A stretch of DNA of 64,000 nt from Methanomicrobiales archaeon (GCA_030019205.1 JASEFH010000009.1:37685-101684), one strand, 5' to 3'. Shown: positions 10,301 through 20,106, counted from the first letter of the stretch. Made by a program: numbers and translations. Notes: a model not told the origin generated them from the sequence alone.

Positions 10301-10496
10301 CCAGCTGATCATCAACACACCGGCCGACAAGCAGTCCCGCCAGGATCACTACCAGATCATGCGGACGGCGGTCGACTTCTCCATCCCGTACATCACCACG
10401 GTCCAGGCGGCGCGGGCGGCGGCGATGGCAATAGATGCCATCAAGAAGGAGAAGATCACGATCGAGCCGCTCAACCACTATCTCGGGCTGTCCTAG
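7329..10496 (+). CDS. carB: Carbamoyl-phosphate synthase large subunit
   Basis: A full-length 1055-residue protein with the duplicated architecture of CarB. Each half begins with a nucleotide-binding motif (LIGSGPIQIGQAAEFDFSG and LILGSGPIRIGQGIEFDYC) followed by an ATP-grasp domain (GGQTGLN and GGQNSIN; NPRVSRSSALASKATGYP and NPRASRTVPFVSKATGIP). An allosteric MGS-like domain closes the chain (LYGTSGTIEFL, INTPADKQ). It makes carbamoyl phosphate from bicarbonate, ammonia and two ATP. argG, argF, pyrC and pyrE elsewhere in the window use or follow this product. Confidence 0.97.
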   Translation: MPRKPHIKKVLLIGSGPIQIGQAAEFDFSGSQACRALREEGVKVVLVNSNPATIQTDPEMADVIYLEPIRPEIVAKIIEKERPDGILSGMGGQTGLNMTAELAERGALQGMEILGTPLEAIYRGEDRQQFKDLMESIGEPVPKSMILRSLDQLDEALAKVGLPAIIRPAYTLGGSGGGIANTVDELRRIVELGLSRSRIHQVLIEESVIGWKEIEFEVMRDAADTCITVCGMENVDAMGIHTGESVVVAPIQTLRDDEFQTLRSAAIKIIRALGVQGGCNIQFAYRDGDYRVIEVNPRVSRSSALASKATGYPIARVAAKIAIGLHLDEITNTVTGCTPASFEPAIDYVVVKVPRWPFDKFRKADRTLTTAMKSTGEVMAIGRTLEEAFKKALRSLDTDVTRHTSPAEIRMILSQPTDERFATLFDAIREGFSIEEIASLTHIDPFFLQKIKNIVDMENRLRESRDPGLIRTAKEYGFSNAEIVQLSGVSWEEVERISGLPTFKMVDTCAAEFPARTPYFYSTWDAACEIEPSDRQKVLILGSGPIRIGQGIEFDYCTVHAVQALREEGVEVHIVNNNPETVSTDFDTSDRLFFEPMQLEDVVNILKKDYYSGVMVQFGGQNSINLAVPLEREIARLGLATRILGTSPDAMDVAEDRDRFSVFLASLGIPSPPNSSAYSEAQAREIAERIGYPVLVRPSYVLGGRAMEIVHDAVELESYIKEAVRVSRRHPVLIDRFLSDAVEIDVDAVCDGREVLIGGIMEHIEEAGVHSGDSACVIPPQSLTSSQVERLRDYTQKIALGLGVVGLINIQYAIKDDTVYVLEANPRASRTVPFVSKATGIPLAKVAAKVMLGRRIADLGYHEQPIRHVAVKEVVLPFNKLPGVDTVLGPEMKSTGEVMGIDYGFGRAFYKACISADNALPVEGNVFLSIAGDQKDEVAPIARKLRELGLSLYGTSGTIEFLNSIGIEAHMVRKVQEGSPNVIDMVRRGEIQLIINTPADKQSRQDHYQIMRTAVDFSIPYITTVQAARAAAMAIDAIKKEKITIEPLNHYLGLS

Positions 10497-10537
10497 GCCC
10501 CCTGCAGCCTCTTTTAAAAAGGTGAGATACCGGTTCT

Positions 10538-11728
10538 CTAGTAGTAGTGGATGTCCAGCACTTTGGAGTTGTCGATCATCCAGAGGGCTCCCCGGGCGTC
10601 GTGGCGGTTATCGAGCACGAAGGCCTGGACGCTCCGAATCGCATCGAGCGATTCTGTGTAGTACTTCAGCTTCGCCTTCATCTGTTCCCGCTTCACGATA
10701 TCCTTCAGCGCCTCGTCGTCGTCGCTGTAGGATTCCGTCCGAAGTTTCTTCGTCAGGTTCTTGATGTCGCCGTCGATCCTCTGGATCTCGCCGCTCATGA
10801 ATGCGACCGTCGCATTCAGCTTCTCCAGGCAGTGCACCAGCCGCACCGCCTCGTTCACCCGCGTATACCGGAGCGTTCCGTTGCCCACGGGGCGGACCAG
10901 AGGCTGAAGGGCGCGGGTCTCGTTGGGGCACTCCCCCAGGAAGGCCGGGTGCTCCGGTTCGATGAAGAGGTATTTCCTCGCCCGGTGTTCATAGTACGGG
11001 AAGGAGGCTTCGGAGGTCGCGTAAATCCGGATTCCCACCCCGGAGCGGTCGATCTCCGGGAAGTAGAGCATCGCCACGTCGTAGCCCTCAGACGCCAGCA
11101 ACCCCAGGAGGAGCAGGGTCTTCTCATGGCGGGTCCCTCTTGCGTCGCCGATCACCTCGATGGGATACCGCGGGGCCCGCGCCTCGCCGGCATCGGGCGG
11201 TATCTGCTGCACGAACTGCATCGCGAGCTCCACGTACTCGTCCTGGTTGAGGTTTCCTCTTCTGCTGATCTGCTGCAGGCTGTCGGAGATGGCAGCGTAG
11301 AGTTCATCCTGCGTGGGATCCTCGATCATCGCGACGTAATAGTCGCAGAGGGCTTCCGGGTCACCTGCATCCGTGAGGTTCTGGATGCCGCCCCTATGGG
11401 CGGCGCGGGCGCCCTCGTATACGGACATGTTCACGGGAATCGAGATCACATAGCCGTCTTTCCGGAAGAGGACGCTCAGACTGCGGTAATCGTACGTGGT
11501 ATTGGCTGAAGGCGCGATCCGGGGCGCGGTGTACCCGGTATCAGACTGCCCATCCGACGGTGTGACTTCCCCCATCTCCGCACTGCCCGGCGTGGGAGCA
11601 ACGGATTGCGCGGACTCTTCTGGCACGCCGCCCAGGTCGCTCCGGGCGGCGATGCAGCCGCACAGGAGCAATGCGGCTACGATGAACGCGATGGCCAGGG
11701 CGTATTCCAAACTACCGGTGCGTTTCAT
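10538..11728 (-). CDS. Lipoprotein with degenerate transglutaminase-like domain
   Basis: About 396 residues. A hydrophobic leader ends in LLLCGC, a probable lipobox, so the protein should be anchored outside the cell. A Ser/Pro/Thr-rich linker follows. The middle part (RYPIEVIGDARGTRHEKTLL, then LLASEGYDVAMLYFPE) resembles the transglutaminase-like domain common in methanogen surface proteins. Where relatives have a GDCED-type Cys motif, Arg stands in place of Cys, and the HMAVG His segment reads DRSGVG, so the triad looks lost. The C-terminus is helical and charged. The start is ATG 11728; a GTG at 11737 is an alternative. Confidence 0.6.
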   Translation of the reverse strand: MKRTGSLEYALAIAFIVAALLLCGCIAARSDLGGVPEESAQSVAPTPGSAEMGEVTPSDGQSDTGYTAPRIAPSANTTYDYRSLSVLFRKDGYVISIPVNMSVYEGARAAHRGGIQNLTDAGDPEALCDYYVAMIEDPTQDELYAAISDSLQQISRRGNLNQDEYVELAMQFVQQIPPDAGEARAPRYPIEVIGDARGTRHEKTLLLLGLLASEGYDVAMLYFPEIDRSGVGIRIYATSEASFPYYEHRARKYLFIEPEHPAFLGECPNETRALQPLVRPVGNGTLRYTRVNEAVRLVHCLEKLNATVAFMSGEIQRIDGDIKNLTKKLRTESYSDDDEALKDIVKREQMKAKLKYYTESLDAIRSVQAFVLDNRHDARGALWMIDNSKVLDIHYY

Positions 11729-11737
11729 GAGCCTCAC

Positions 11738-12171
11738 GTCACCTTGCCTGAATGATCCGCAATAAATGTTTTGGTGATGCGAAATGTCTGCCCGCCGGGA
11801 CGCGGTCGCATCGATGAAGAATCTTTAATAATGGCCCGGATTCTTGCTAGAAATTAGATAGCGAGAGCATCGTGCGTAAAACCATCATCCCGCGGAGATT
11901 TTAAGGGCAGATCCCGGTGTGCGGTCCCGATCGTCCGTTACCTTTATATCGGATTCTGCAGTATTATCCGATTCTGTTGCGCTGAGCGCGGGGTGCTGGA
12001 GTGAGGGGGTGCAGCATGCGTATCCGTCGGGCCTGCCCGCCCGCATGACCATCCTTTAAATCTCAAAAGACTCAGGTATTAGGGTAAGAATGATCTGACG
12101 TCCCTGTGCGCTGGAGAGTTCTGGATAACGGCAGTCGATGCAGGCTGCTCTCCCAAGACGGAGGACATGGA
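11738..12171. other. Promoter region between lipoprotein gene and argG
   Basis: No gene is visible. AT-rich boxes are CTTTATAT near 11942 and TTTAAA at 12055-12060. The second would place an argG transcript start near 12085, about 85 nt before the start codon. Confidence 0.4.
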
Positions 12172-13371
12172 ATGGGAAATGGTACTGTGGTGCTTGCATA
12201 CTCCGGAGGTCTGGATACCTCGATATGCATTCCGCTCCTCAAGGAGCACTATTCGTACGAACGCGTTGTCACGGCGGTTGTGGATGTGGGTCAGCCAAAG
12301 AGCGATATCGACCTGGCAGAGAAGAAGGGAAGGGCACTCGCCGACGATCATTACACGATCGATGCCCGAGAAGATTTCGTCAACGGGCACGTCTTCCCCT
12401 CCATTCGGGCGAACGGCTGCTACGAGGGCTATCCTCTGGGCACCGCTCTGGCACGCCCTCTTATCGCCGGCAAGATCGTCGATCTGGCCAGGGATGTCGG
12501 AGCCGATGCCATCGCCCATGGCTGCACCGGCAAAGGAAACGACCAGCTCCGCTTCGACTTCATCATCCGGAGCGCCGGGTTCCGCCTGATCGCCCCTGTC
12601 CGCGAACTCAATCTCACCCGTGACTGGGAGATCGAATACGCACGGAAGCACAATATCCCGTGCCAGGCGGTGAAAGAGAACCCCTACAGCATCGACGAGA
12701 ACTGCTGGAACCGCTCCATCGAGGGGGGGAGGCTGGAGGATCCCGCCTTCCATCCTCCCGAGGAGATCTACCGCTGGACCGCGTCCGTCGCCAATTCGCC
12801 CGACACTCCCGAGGTGGTCAGTATCGGCTTTTCGGATGGTGTGCCCGTCTCGCTCAATGGCGAGCGGTTGAAGGGCATCGACCTGGTGCAGCGGATGAAC
12901 GCGATCGCCGGAAGGCACGGTGTGGGGCGGAACGACATGATCGAGGACCGAATCCTGGGGCTGAAGGCCCGCGAGGTGTACGAGCACCCTGCGGCAACCG
13001 CCCTGATCACCGCTCACCGCGATCTCGAAGGGCTCGTGCTCACCCGCCAGGAGCTCGCCTTCAAGGCGATCGTGGACGAGCGCTGGTCGGAGCTCGCCTA
13101 CATGGGTCTCGTCCACGAACCGCTGTTCGATGCCCTCAACGCCTTCATCGACAAGACGCAGGAGCGGGTGACCGGCATCGTGGATCTGCAGCTCTTCAAG
13201 GGGCAAGCCCGCCCGATAGGCCGCTCGTCTCCATTCGCCCTCTACGCCGGCGACCTGGTCTCGTTCGACAGCACTGCCCTCGATCAGTGCACAGCCGAGG
13301 GGTTCTCGCGCTACTTCGGGCTCCAGGCTCAGCTGCTCCAGCAGGTGCGGCGGAGAGCGCGCAAAGAATAG
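12172..13371 (+). CDS. argG: Argininosuccinate synthase
   Basis: A 399-residue protein with the PP-loop motif AYSGGLDTS near the N-terminus and the conserved segments [10 protein letters not shown](L)RF and [11 protein letters not shown]. It condenses citrulline and aspartate with ATP to give argininosuccinate. The length is normal for the family. GGAGG at 12160-12164 lies 7 nt before ATG 12172 and sets the start; the open frame extends 22 codons further upstream without a signal. Together with argF and carAB in this window it covers most of arginine synthesis from ornithine, but the genes are dispersed. Confidence 0.96.
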   Translation: MGNGTVVLAYSGGLDTSICIPLLKEHYSYERVVTAVVDVGQPKSDIDLAEKKGRALADDHYTIDAREDFVNGHVFPSIRANGCYEGYPLGTALARPLIAGKIVDLARDVGADAIAHGCTGKGNDQLRFDFIIRSAGFRLIAPVRELNLTRDWEIEYARKHNIPCQAVKENPYSIDENCWNRSIEGGRLEDPAFHPPEEIYRWTASVANSPDTPEVVSIGFSDGVPVSLNGERLKGIDLVQRMNAIAGRHGVGRNDMIEDRILGLKAREVYEHPAATALITAHRDLEGLVLTRQELAFKAIVDERWSELAYMGLVHEPLFDALNAFIDKTQERVTGIVDLQLFKGQARPIGRSSPFALYAGDLVSFDSTALDQCTAEGFSRYFGLQAQLLQQVRRRARKE

Positions 13372-14324
13372 AATGGGATGAATCATCCCCGGCTTTTTCC
13401 AGCTTCTTACCAAGGGCTGCATGGGTTTCAGGATCAGCCGTTCGATTCCGCCTTTCCTCCATCGACCGCATCCTGGCGGTGCCGGTTCGGGCGGAGGAAC
13501 GCGGCCGCCGATAAATTCGGCGGTATCAACCGAGCCCGCCCCCGATGGAGCAGAGGCTCGCACGTATGCGCCGGTAAAGGCTGACCAGCGCCCTCCCGGT
13601 CCCCGGGGAAGATGAACAGGTTCTAGGTCTGCCGGTGGCCCAGCACGGATACTCGGGGCATCGGATCAATCCCGCAGGATACGCTCGAGATATTGTTCCC
13701 GCATCAGAAATAACGGCTCCGTGCAAACGGCAAACGGAGACGAGGATACGGAACAGTCCACATACGGACTCTCCATTCGAGGATATCGAACTAGAGGACA
13801 TAGGGCTCACGAACAGTATTGCCCTCGATCCTCCCCCCGGGTTATCGTGCTGGCGGGATGGGGCATTGGTCCGCTGGTTCCCGCTTCGACGCCATCGCAG
13901 GGACGGGCGAGGAGCCCTCACCAGTGCGATATACCTGAATCGGGCAACCGTGGCGCGAATCGACGCTCTATGCACATCAGCCCGGCTTGAACTTCTCCTT
14001 CTCAGGGTGTTGCAGGAGGGGGATTCATCCTTTTCGGTGCGACATGGCTTGTAGGAGGCAGAATCGGGGGATTTCTGAAGGAGAGCGGGCAGACGTAGGC
14101 GCAACCCAGCGGAAGAATGCACGAGTATTCAAAACCGGGAGGCAGTCGCGAGAGCGATGGGCGGTCTCGCCTCCGATGGTATTCGCCAGGCTGCAGGGGC
14201 TTCTGCAGCCCGGAAACCGCTCGGTCCCTTTCTAATCCCGGGAGCCGGGAGAATCCGCCCTCCCCTGCCGCGGGAGTGCCGCCGTCCCGAAGAAGATGGC
14301 GGTGTTCCGCTCTCTACGCGGAGT
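13372..14324. other. Long intergenic region after argG
   Basis: No gene could be supported on either strand. It contains a reverse copy of the dispersed repeat core at 13843-13863 and a short direct partial core (CCAGTGCGATA) at 13921-13931. The rest is GC-rich and unassigned. Confidence 0.45.
13843..13863 (-). repeat. Dispersed GC-rich repeat core, copy B
   Basis: Read on the minus strand this is CCCCATCCCGCCAGCACGAT followed by A. It shares CCATCC-CGCCAG-RCGATA with copy E at 31218-31233 and its flank. Confidence 0.5.
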
Positions 14325-14729
14325 CTAGAGCACCTTCTTTCCCGCGTTCTTGCCCGGCGTGCACTCGAACACCTCTTTCACCGAGAGCACGAGGAGGGAC
14401 TTGGCCGGGTACGCCTCGTTCTTCGCCTTCATGGTCGCCTTCATCTTCTCATAGCGGGCACCGCTCGTCTCCACGCGAACGTCGCCTTTCACCTGGAAGC
14501 AGCGCTTGCTGTCGGGGTCCCAGAAGAAGATCGCCATCTTCGGGTTCTCTTTCACGTTGGCAAGCGTCTTGACCATGTAGTTGTCCCCCACCCAGATCGT
14601 CTCGTCGTCGGCGATCTGCACGAAGGCGATCGGCGCCACGTTCGGCACCCCCTCTCTGGATGCTGTGGCGACGGGGAAGATCTTGTTCTTCGCAAACACG
14701 GCTTTTATCTCATCAGTCAGTGTTACCAT
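14325..14729 (-). CDS. Pyridoxamine 5'-phosphate oxidase-like FMN-binding protein
   Basis: A 134-residue split-barrel protein. Typical elements are FPVATASREGVPNVAPIAF near the N-terminus, then IWVGDNYMVKTLANVKENP and AIFFWD. These are the flavin-binding strands of the PNPOx-like family. The substrate is unknown; members in methanogens bind FMN or F420 and may act as small flavin reductases. GAGGTGA lies 5 nt upstream of the chosen ATG at 14729; a GTG at 14738 would overlap this site. It is transcribed divergently from the marker 14 gene. Confidence 0.82.
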   Translation of the reverse strand: MVTLTDEIKAVFAKNKIFPVATASREGVPNVAPIAFVQIADDETIWVGDNYMVKTLANVKENPKMAIFFWDPDSKRCFQVKGDVRVETSGARYEKMKATMKAKNEAYPAKSLLVLSVKEVFECTPGKNAGKKVL

Positions 14730-14913
14730 TCTCTTCACCTCATCCGTGCGTTCTGCTGACCCTATCCGGTCAAATTCCGGCGAAGTGTCAATGGTTAATA
14801 ATCGTTCACTCTATTTATGGGTATTGGCCGAAACCATTTTCTTCCGCGGTGCCGATATATTCCCGGAAGAGCAGGGGAGGAGCGCGGTGCTCGCCGCTGC
14901 GGTTAATTAGAAA

Positions 14914-14923
14914 GGTATAAAGG
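14914..14923 (+). promoter_or_regulatory. TATA box for methanogenesis marker 14 gene
   Basis: GGTATAAAGG lies about 25-30 nt before the ATG at 14946. This predicts a leaderless or nearly leaderless transcript and supports the upstream start over the internal ATG at 15036. Confidence 0.5.
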
Positions 14924-14945
14924 AGTACAGGAAAGACCAATCACT

Positions 14946-16442
14946 ATGTGTGCGCGATTTTTTGGGCGTTTTTTCAAACCCAGGCCCCATATCGTCAAGA
15001 GCCCGCCTCCCCCCTCCATCGCCCACGGGGCGGGCATGAATATCCCCGAGTACCGGGTAAAGCCCTATTTTATCTGCGCTTCCGTGGAGATGGGTAACAC
15101 CACCACCAAGTGCATCCTGACCGGCACGAACCTGGAGACCGGCCAGAGCTACGTCATCAACAAGACCGTGGGGATGAGCCGGGACATCCGCAAGCCGAAA
15201 CCGGGCGAGGAGATCTTTGGAGAGACGCTGGACGGCACACAGATTACGCGGGAGTCAGTGACCGAGCTCATTCGGGACACACTGGTGAAGTGCCACCGGG
15301 ACGCGAATCTCTCGATCCAGGACGACCTGGACTTCGTGGTGCGGAGCACCGGGGTGGTGGCGGAGATGGAGACGCCTGACCAGGTGGGCGAGTTCGTGAT
15401 CGCGCTCGCGAACGGCTGCCTGCTGGCCGGGGTCCCGCCCCGCAAGATGACGCCGCCGATGTCCAAGGACAATCTGCCGAAGAGGCTGCAGCCCTACAGC
15501 TACGCCGACAAGGTGGTCTTCGTCGGCGCCGTGGCCGGAGTAATCCCGCCGCTCGGGAGCACGGGCGTGGAGATGGTGGCGAACGAGATGGAGGGGGAGC
15601 TTGCGATGGCCGGAATCAAGGAGGGGGCGAAGTGGACCCCCGTGGACTTCCGGAACCCCTGCGTGACCATCGATTTCGGGACTACACTCGACGGGCGCAT
15701 CACCAGCGACGTCCCCCCGGATGCGGAGAATCCATTTGCCAAGACGATCGGTAACTTCTGCGGTCTGGCAGGGGCGATCCCCGACGCCATCGTGCGAGGG
15801 ACCGGTCTCGTGGAGAAGCAGAAGGGCACTGCCCTGGATCTCCTGGGGGAGAGGAGTGTGGAAGGCGGTCTGGCGCGGCGAAAGAGCGCGCTGGTGGAGG
15901 AGTACGTGGAGCGCTGCCATGCGCATATCGACATCCGTACGGTGCCCCCGGACCGGAGGAAGTTCGGGCGGGTGCCCGTCTATGCCGACGTGGCAGAGAA
16001 GAGTGGCGTCACTCTGATCGGCTGCGACTGTGGTGTCAACGGGAGTGATATCGGGAAGCTGGAGGAGATTGGAGCCGATATCCAGGAGAATCACGACATC
16101 GGGCTGCTCACCGCCGTCGTGGATTCCGTCTGCGCGAGAATGGCCCTCAGGCTGGTGGATGTGGCCGTTCATCAGGGGCTCGTCCCGCCGAACGCCTCGA
16201 TCGGTTTCACGGGGAGGGCCGCCATCTCCGGACGGAAACCGGAGTACATCCTGGAGGGTATCGCGGAGCGGAATCTCTTCGAGAACCCCGGCGATCACCT
16301 TGTCTTCGTGGACGATGGGCTGGCGCGGGGCGCCGCTGTCATGGGGCGGTGCATGCTATCCCTGGGCAAGCCGAAGAATCCTCTGGGCGGGGTGCGGGGC
16401 GGACGATGCATCATGGCACGAAGGATAAATGTAGGCAAATGA
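14946..16442 (+). CDS. Methanogenesis marker protein 14
   Basis: A 498-residue protein matching the methanogen-restricted marker 14 family. It has an actin-like ATPase (ASKHA) style: a phosphate-1 loop VEMGNTTTKCILTGTN near residue 50, a second loop VTIDFGTTLDGRI, and glycine-rich segments in the C-terminal half (DDGLARGAAVMGRCM). The biochemical role is unknown. ASKHA relatives often activate or assemble metalloenzymes with ATP. About 30 extra residues rich in Pro and Arg precede the conserved part. A small gene follows after 9 nt. Confidence 0.85.
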   Translation: MCARFFGRFFKPRPHIVKSPPPPSIAHGAGMNIPEYRVKPYFICASVEMGNTTTKCILTGTNLETGQSYVINKTVGMSRDIRKPKPGEEIFGETLDGTQITRESVTELIRDTLVKCHRDANLSIQDDLDFVVRSTGVVAEMETPDQVGEFVIALANGCLLAGVPPRKMTPPMSKDNLPKRLQPYSYADKVVFVGAVAGVIPPLGSTGVEMVANEMEGELAMAGIKEGAKWTPVDFRNPCVTIDFGTTLDGRITSDVPPDAENPFAKTIGNFCGLAGAIPDAIVRGTGLVEKQKGTALDLLGERSVEGGLARRKSALVEEYVERCHAHIDIRTVPPDRRKFGRVPVYADVAEKSGVTLIGCDCGVNGSDIGKLEEIGADIQENHDIGLLTAVVDSVCARMALRLVDVAVHQGLVPPNASIGFTGRAAISGRKPEYILEGIAERNLFENPGDHLVFVDDGLARGAAVMGRCMLSLGKPKNPLGGVRGGRCIMARRINVGK

Positions 16443-16451
16443 GGTATATTC

Positions 16452-16700
16452 ATGGAAGAAACGGAACTGTTCGATGTGCTCATCCCGCCGGGCGTCCCCC
16501 GGACGATCATTCGGGATGTGATCGAGAAGTACGACGTGGAGCTGGTGGAGCGCTCCAGGCCGATCCGGATCGGGATCATGCAGGGCGAAGAACGGAACCT
16601 GCTCGCCTTCCGCGGACGGCGGGAGGTGGTGGAGGAGGTCGAGCGTTATATGCTGGAACGCCTCCGCACGTTCATCGAGGGGGAGGAGAGTCCCCGGTAG
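16452..16700 (+). CDS. Small conserved-looking protein next to marker 14
   Basis: An acidic 82-residue protein beginning MEETELFDVLIPPGVP. The predicted pattern of strands and helices (FDVLIPPG, IRDVIEKYDVELVER, IRIGIMQGE, LLAFRGRREVVEEVERYM) suggests a compact alpha/beta ferredoxin-like or ACT-like fold. I do not recognise a named family. Only 9 nt separate it from the marker 14 gene, so they are almost certainly co-transcribed, and an accessory role there is the best guess. Its last 29 nt overlap the 3' end of the convergent argF. Confidence 0.75.
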   Translation: MEETELFDVLIPPGVPRTIIRDVIEKYDVELVERSRPIRIGIMQGEERNLLAFRGRREVVEEVERYMLERLRTFIEGEESPR

Positions 16701-17619
16701 GCAGCGGCGTGCCCAGGATGAGACTGACGAGGAGCGCCTTCTGTGCATGCAGCCGGTTCTCCGCCTGCTGCCAGACGACGCTTCGATCCCCCTCGATCAC
16801 CGCATCCGTGATCTCCTCCCCGCGGTGTGCGGGAAGGCAGTGCAGCACGACAACATCCGCCCGCGCAAGCCCGATCAGCGCCTCGTCCACCGTGTAGCCC
16901 CGGAATGCCGCCATCCGCGTCTGCCGCTCCGCCTCTTCTCCCATCGAGACCCAGACGTCCGTGTAGATCGCATCCGCCCCGGCAACGGCGGTTTCGGGCG
17001 ACTCGACCACCGTCACTCTCCCTCCGCGATCCCGCGCCTGCCGCACGACCGCCTCCTGCGGCTGATAACCTGCCGGGCTGGCGACTGCCACCTCCATCCC
17101 CGTGAGGGCGGAGGCCAGGATGAGTGAGTGGCAGACATTGTTCCCATCCCCCACCCAGGCGATCCGCCGCCCCTCCACCGATCCGAAGCACTCCTCGAGG
17201 GTCATGATGTCCGCCAGAATCTGGCAGGGGTGCTCCCGGTCCGAGAGACCGTTGATCACGGGGACGCTCGACCATCTCGCGTACTCCTCCAAGGTGCTGT
17301 GCAGGTAGGTGCGGATCATCACCGCCGATACATAGCGCGAGAAGACCCGCGCCGTATCCCGGATCTCCTCACCCCGCCCGAGCTGAAGGTCGCGGGGGTT
17401 CAGGAAGAGGGCGTGTCCGCCCAGCTCGTGCATCCCCACCTCGAACGAGAGCCTGGTTCTGGTCGAGGCCTTCTCGAAGAGCATCGCGAGCGTGTGCCCC
17501 CTGAGGATCCCGTTCCGCCTGCCGGCGCACCGGTCCCGTTTCATGCGGTGCGCCGCATCCAGCAGATCCCGCAGTTCGACGGCGGTCAGATCCAGGATGG
17601 AGAGAAAATCGCGCTTCAT
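16672..17619 (-). CDS. argF: Ornithine carbamoyltransferase
   Basis: A 315-residue protein with the carbamoyl-phosphate loop STRTR (Ser52-Arg56 from the chosen start), the HPCQ motif, and the ornithine-side motif [10 protein letters not shown]. It forms citrulline from ornithine and carbamoyl phosphate, upstream of argG. The start at 17619 overlaps the purD stop (ATGA) and has AGGAG about 7 nt upstream, so the eight-residue extension to 17643 is unlikely. Co-transcribed with purD. Confidence 0.95.
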   Translation of the reverse strand: MKRDFLSILDLTAVELRDLLDAAHRMKRDRCAGRRNGILRGHTLAMLFEKASTRTRLSFEVGMHELGGHALFLNPRDLQLGRGEEIRDTARVFSRYVSAVMIRTYLHSTLEEYARWSSVPVINGLSDREHPCQILADIMTLEECFGSVEGRRIAWVGDGNNVCHSLILASALTGMEVAVASPAGYQPQEAVVRQARDRGGRVTVVESPETAVAGADAIYTDVWVSMGEEAERQTRMAAFRGYTVDEALIGLARADVVVLHCLPAHRGEEITDAVIEGDRSVVWQQAENRLHAQKALLVSLILGTPLPTGDSPPPR

Positions 17620-18902
17620 CGCAACTCCTGCATGTGGCTGCAACGCTTTGCCAGAAGGGCTGCCGTTCCGATATCCTTGCGGTGGTAGACCCGCCCCCGC
17701 ACCGATGAAGCGGCGGTTTCTGCAATGCTCTCGGCCTCTTCAAGGGAGTCTCCGATGCCCACGAAGGCCAGGGTGCGCGATGTCTGGGTATAGATCCGAC
17801 CATCCTTCTCCTCCGCACTGGCGTAGTACAGACGGGCGGGCCCGTAATCGCCAAGCACGAGGGGCTCATTCGCCCGAGGGGCCTCAGGGTAGCCCTCCGG
17901 CACGATATACTTGCAGACCGTCGCTTTCTTCGCGAAATCGACATCGTTGGACGAGAGCGTGCCGGCGAGCATGTGGCAGAGGATCTCGACGAAGCTGGAG
18001 CAGAGGATGGAGAGCACGTTCATCGCCTCCGGGTCCCCGAACCGGGCGTTGAACTCGATCACCTTCGGACCTTCCCGGGTGCACATGAACTGTCCGTAGA
18101 GGATGCCCCGGAAGGGGTAGCCTTCCGCCGCAAGCGCCTGCACCGCATCGTTCATGATGCAAATGGCCCGATCCCGATCCGCCTCCGACACGAACGGGAG
18201 ACAGTGGTCCGGCAGGGAGTAGGATCCCATTCCGCCGGTATTGGGGCCGCGGTCTCCCTCGTACGCCCGCTTATGGTCCTGGACGAGCGGCATCGGGACG
18301 AGGTGGATTCCGTCCACGAACGCCTGCAGGGTGAACTCCTCCCCCTGCAGACGCTCCTCCAGCACCACGTCCCCCCCGAGCTGCCGGACGTAGGCGATGG
18401 CACCCTCGGCATCGAAATGCTCGCCCATGATCCGCACGCCCTTGCCGCCGGTGAGCCCGATGGGTTTGACCGCCAAAGGGCCTTCATGTTCCCGGATAAA
18501 GGCCGCCGCCCCCTCGGCGTCGTGGAAGATCCGGTACTGCGGACACCCGTCGATGCCGTGGCGGGTCATCATGGCCCGACAGAATGCCTTGTCCGTCTCG
18601 AGTCGCGCCGCCAGGCTCGACGGGCCCACGCAGGGAATCCCCGCTTCCTCGAGCACGTCCACGATCCCCGCCTCAAGCGGGGCCTCCGGGCCGATGATGG
18701 CGGCATCGGCCCCGGCATTCCGTGCGAATTCGGCCACTCTGCGTGTGTTCGTCTCCTTTTCGATGAGCACACGCTCTGCCAGCCGTGCAATCCCGGGATT
18801 CCTTCTGGCCATCGCGGATAGGATGGATACTTCAGGGTTGCGGGATAGCGCCTCCGCTATCGCGTGCTCTCTGCCTCCGCCACCCACAACCAGGATCTTC
18901 AT
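17616..18902 (-). CDS. purD: Phosphoribosylamine-glycine ligase
   Basis: A 428-residue ATP-grasp enzyme. It starts [19 protein letters not shown], typical of PurD, and has the ATP-grasp segments [13 protein letters not shown] and [12 protein letters not shown]. It joins glycine to phosphoribosylamine in purine synthesis. A GGTGATCC element lies upstream of the ATG. It is the first gene of a two-gene unit with argF, with a 4-nt overlap. Confidence 0.95.
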   Translation of the reverse strand: MKILVVGGGGREHAIAEALSRNPEVSILSAMARRNPGIARLAERVLIEKETNTRRVAEFARNAGADAAIIGPEAPLEAGIVDVLEEAGIPCVGPSSLAARLETDKAFCRAMMTRHGIDGCPQYRIFHDAEGAAAFIREHEGPLAVKPIGLTGGKGVRIMGEHFDAEGAIAYVRQLGGDVVLEERLQGEEFTLQAFVDGIHLVPMPLVQDHKRAYEGDRGPNTGGMGSYSLPDHCLPFVSEADRDRAICIMNDAVQALAAEGYPFRGILYGQFMCTREGPKVIEFNARFGDPEAMNVLSILCSSFVEILCHMLAGTLSSNDVDFAKKATVCKYIVPEGYPEAPRANEPLVLGDYGPARLYYASAEEKDGRIYTQTSRTLAFVGIGDSLEEAESIAETAASSVRGRVYHRKDIGTAALLAKRCSHMQELR

Positions 18903-20106
18903 GGAACTGGATCACCGCACCCCTTACATGTTCGTTTTCGGACTGGAGTCGATATGTCAGGGCCGCTCTGGCGTCTGATCGCGGGTGCGATCCGCTCTGT
19001 TCCATCGCCGGATTGGTGAGGCAGCCTGCGGCAGCACATATACAGAGTGTTTGCTATGAGGAGAGTAAAAAGTTCTTCGATTGAGGAATGCATGGGCGCC
19101 AGCGCCCGCAGATGCCAGGATGGACTGCATGACGGCGCCCCGTCTCCCCGGTGCGCCCCTCGCGGGATCGGTGCAGTGTCCGCGCATACCCCGATGCGGG
19201 CGGCGCAGAATCCGGTGGACGCAATCGCGGCGGAGATGGAGGGCGCACCACCCAATCTTAGCGGCAGCCACATGGGACGATCCGTCTCGGCACGATACTG
19301 CTTGCGTCCTCCCATGGGAGGCCTGTGATGGATCAGAACGGTCTGAAATCCCCGAATAGCCCTGCCGCACCCTCTGGAGGAGGGATCTCTTTCCTGATTG
19401 TCTTCCGCTCCTGCATGCGATGCCCATGCGGGGATGCTGGAAACGGACCCCCGGTCCACGTACAACAATTCCCCCCACCTCCCTCCAACCCAGGCTTATC
19501 GCAACGACTGGGGGCAGGGGTTATGGCGGGGAGAGGGGGAGGACGCACCCCCTCTTGACCCACTCCCCCTGCCGGTGCGATAGTCCCCGAACGACCAGAA
19601 CGATCAGCCAGAACCGTTTCTGAACTGACAGCATCTCGGACGGCACGGTGTTGGGCCGCAGAGGATGAGCAGGGGTGGGGCTTCGCTTCCCGATGCGAGC
19701 TCGTTCACCCGGGAACGTTCGGGATCCACAGGACTGACAGGAGAATCCGGTCCGAGTACCCAGGCCTCTCCCATTCTCGGCCCGGTGCTGATGGAGGCCT
19801 CCCGCGCATCCTCCCATGATGAGTGCGGCAACTCCTCCCGTGCACGCAGGAGACGGATCGCAGGATCCGCCATGACGCAGGATCGGGATGTGTCCGCAAT
19901 GAGGAAGGAGTTCCTCTTCCCTACCCCCGCGTCACGCTGTCCAGCGCTATCCCGGGAAGCCCATCCGAAGCCAGATCCTCGCCGTGCTCTGCCCCCTCCC
20001 AGCATTTCGATGCCGCGGGAGCGAGCAAACCACGCCCGTGCTCCGCGTCGGATGCGCATCCGAACTCATGGCTACTCGTGCGGGCTCCATCCTGCCGTCC
20101 GGATCG
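18903..20106. other. Long intergenic region before purD and after pyrE
   Basis: About 1.2 kb without a supportable gene. It contains dispersed repeat copy C at 19538-19582. The rest is GC-rich with scattered direct and inverted motifs but no family I can name. Confidence 0.45.
19538..19582 (+). repeat. Dispersed GC-rich repeat, copy C
   Basis: GGAGGACGCACCCCCTC at 19538-19554 is followed by CCCCCTGCCGGTGCGATA at 19565-19582. The two-block order and spacing match copies A and D. Confidence 0.6.

Noticed and set aside
1069..10478. Long open frames on the minus strand opposite cbiA and carB
   Set aside because: They mirror strongly supported genes, have Arg/His/Asp-rich random composition and match no family. 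Such frames are a by-product of high GC content.
10503..10524. Hairpin-like CCTCTTTTAAAAAGG after carB as a terminator
   Set aside because: There is no loop and no T-run in the right place; it is as likely the low-complexity end between convergent genes.
14946..15035. Shorter start for marker 14 at 15036
   Set aside because: The TATA box at 14914-14923 places the transcript start close to ATG 14946, and no ribosome-binding site precedes 15036.
18903..20106. Possible CRISPR or tandem array in the purD-pyrE spacer
   Set aside because: The repeated motifs are dispersed and degenerate, with no regular spacing and no cas genes nearby.
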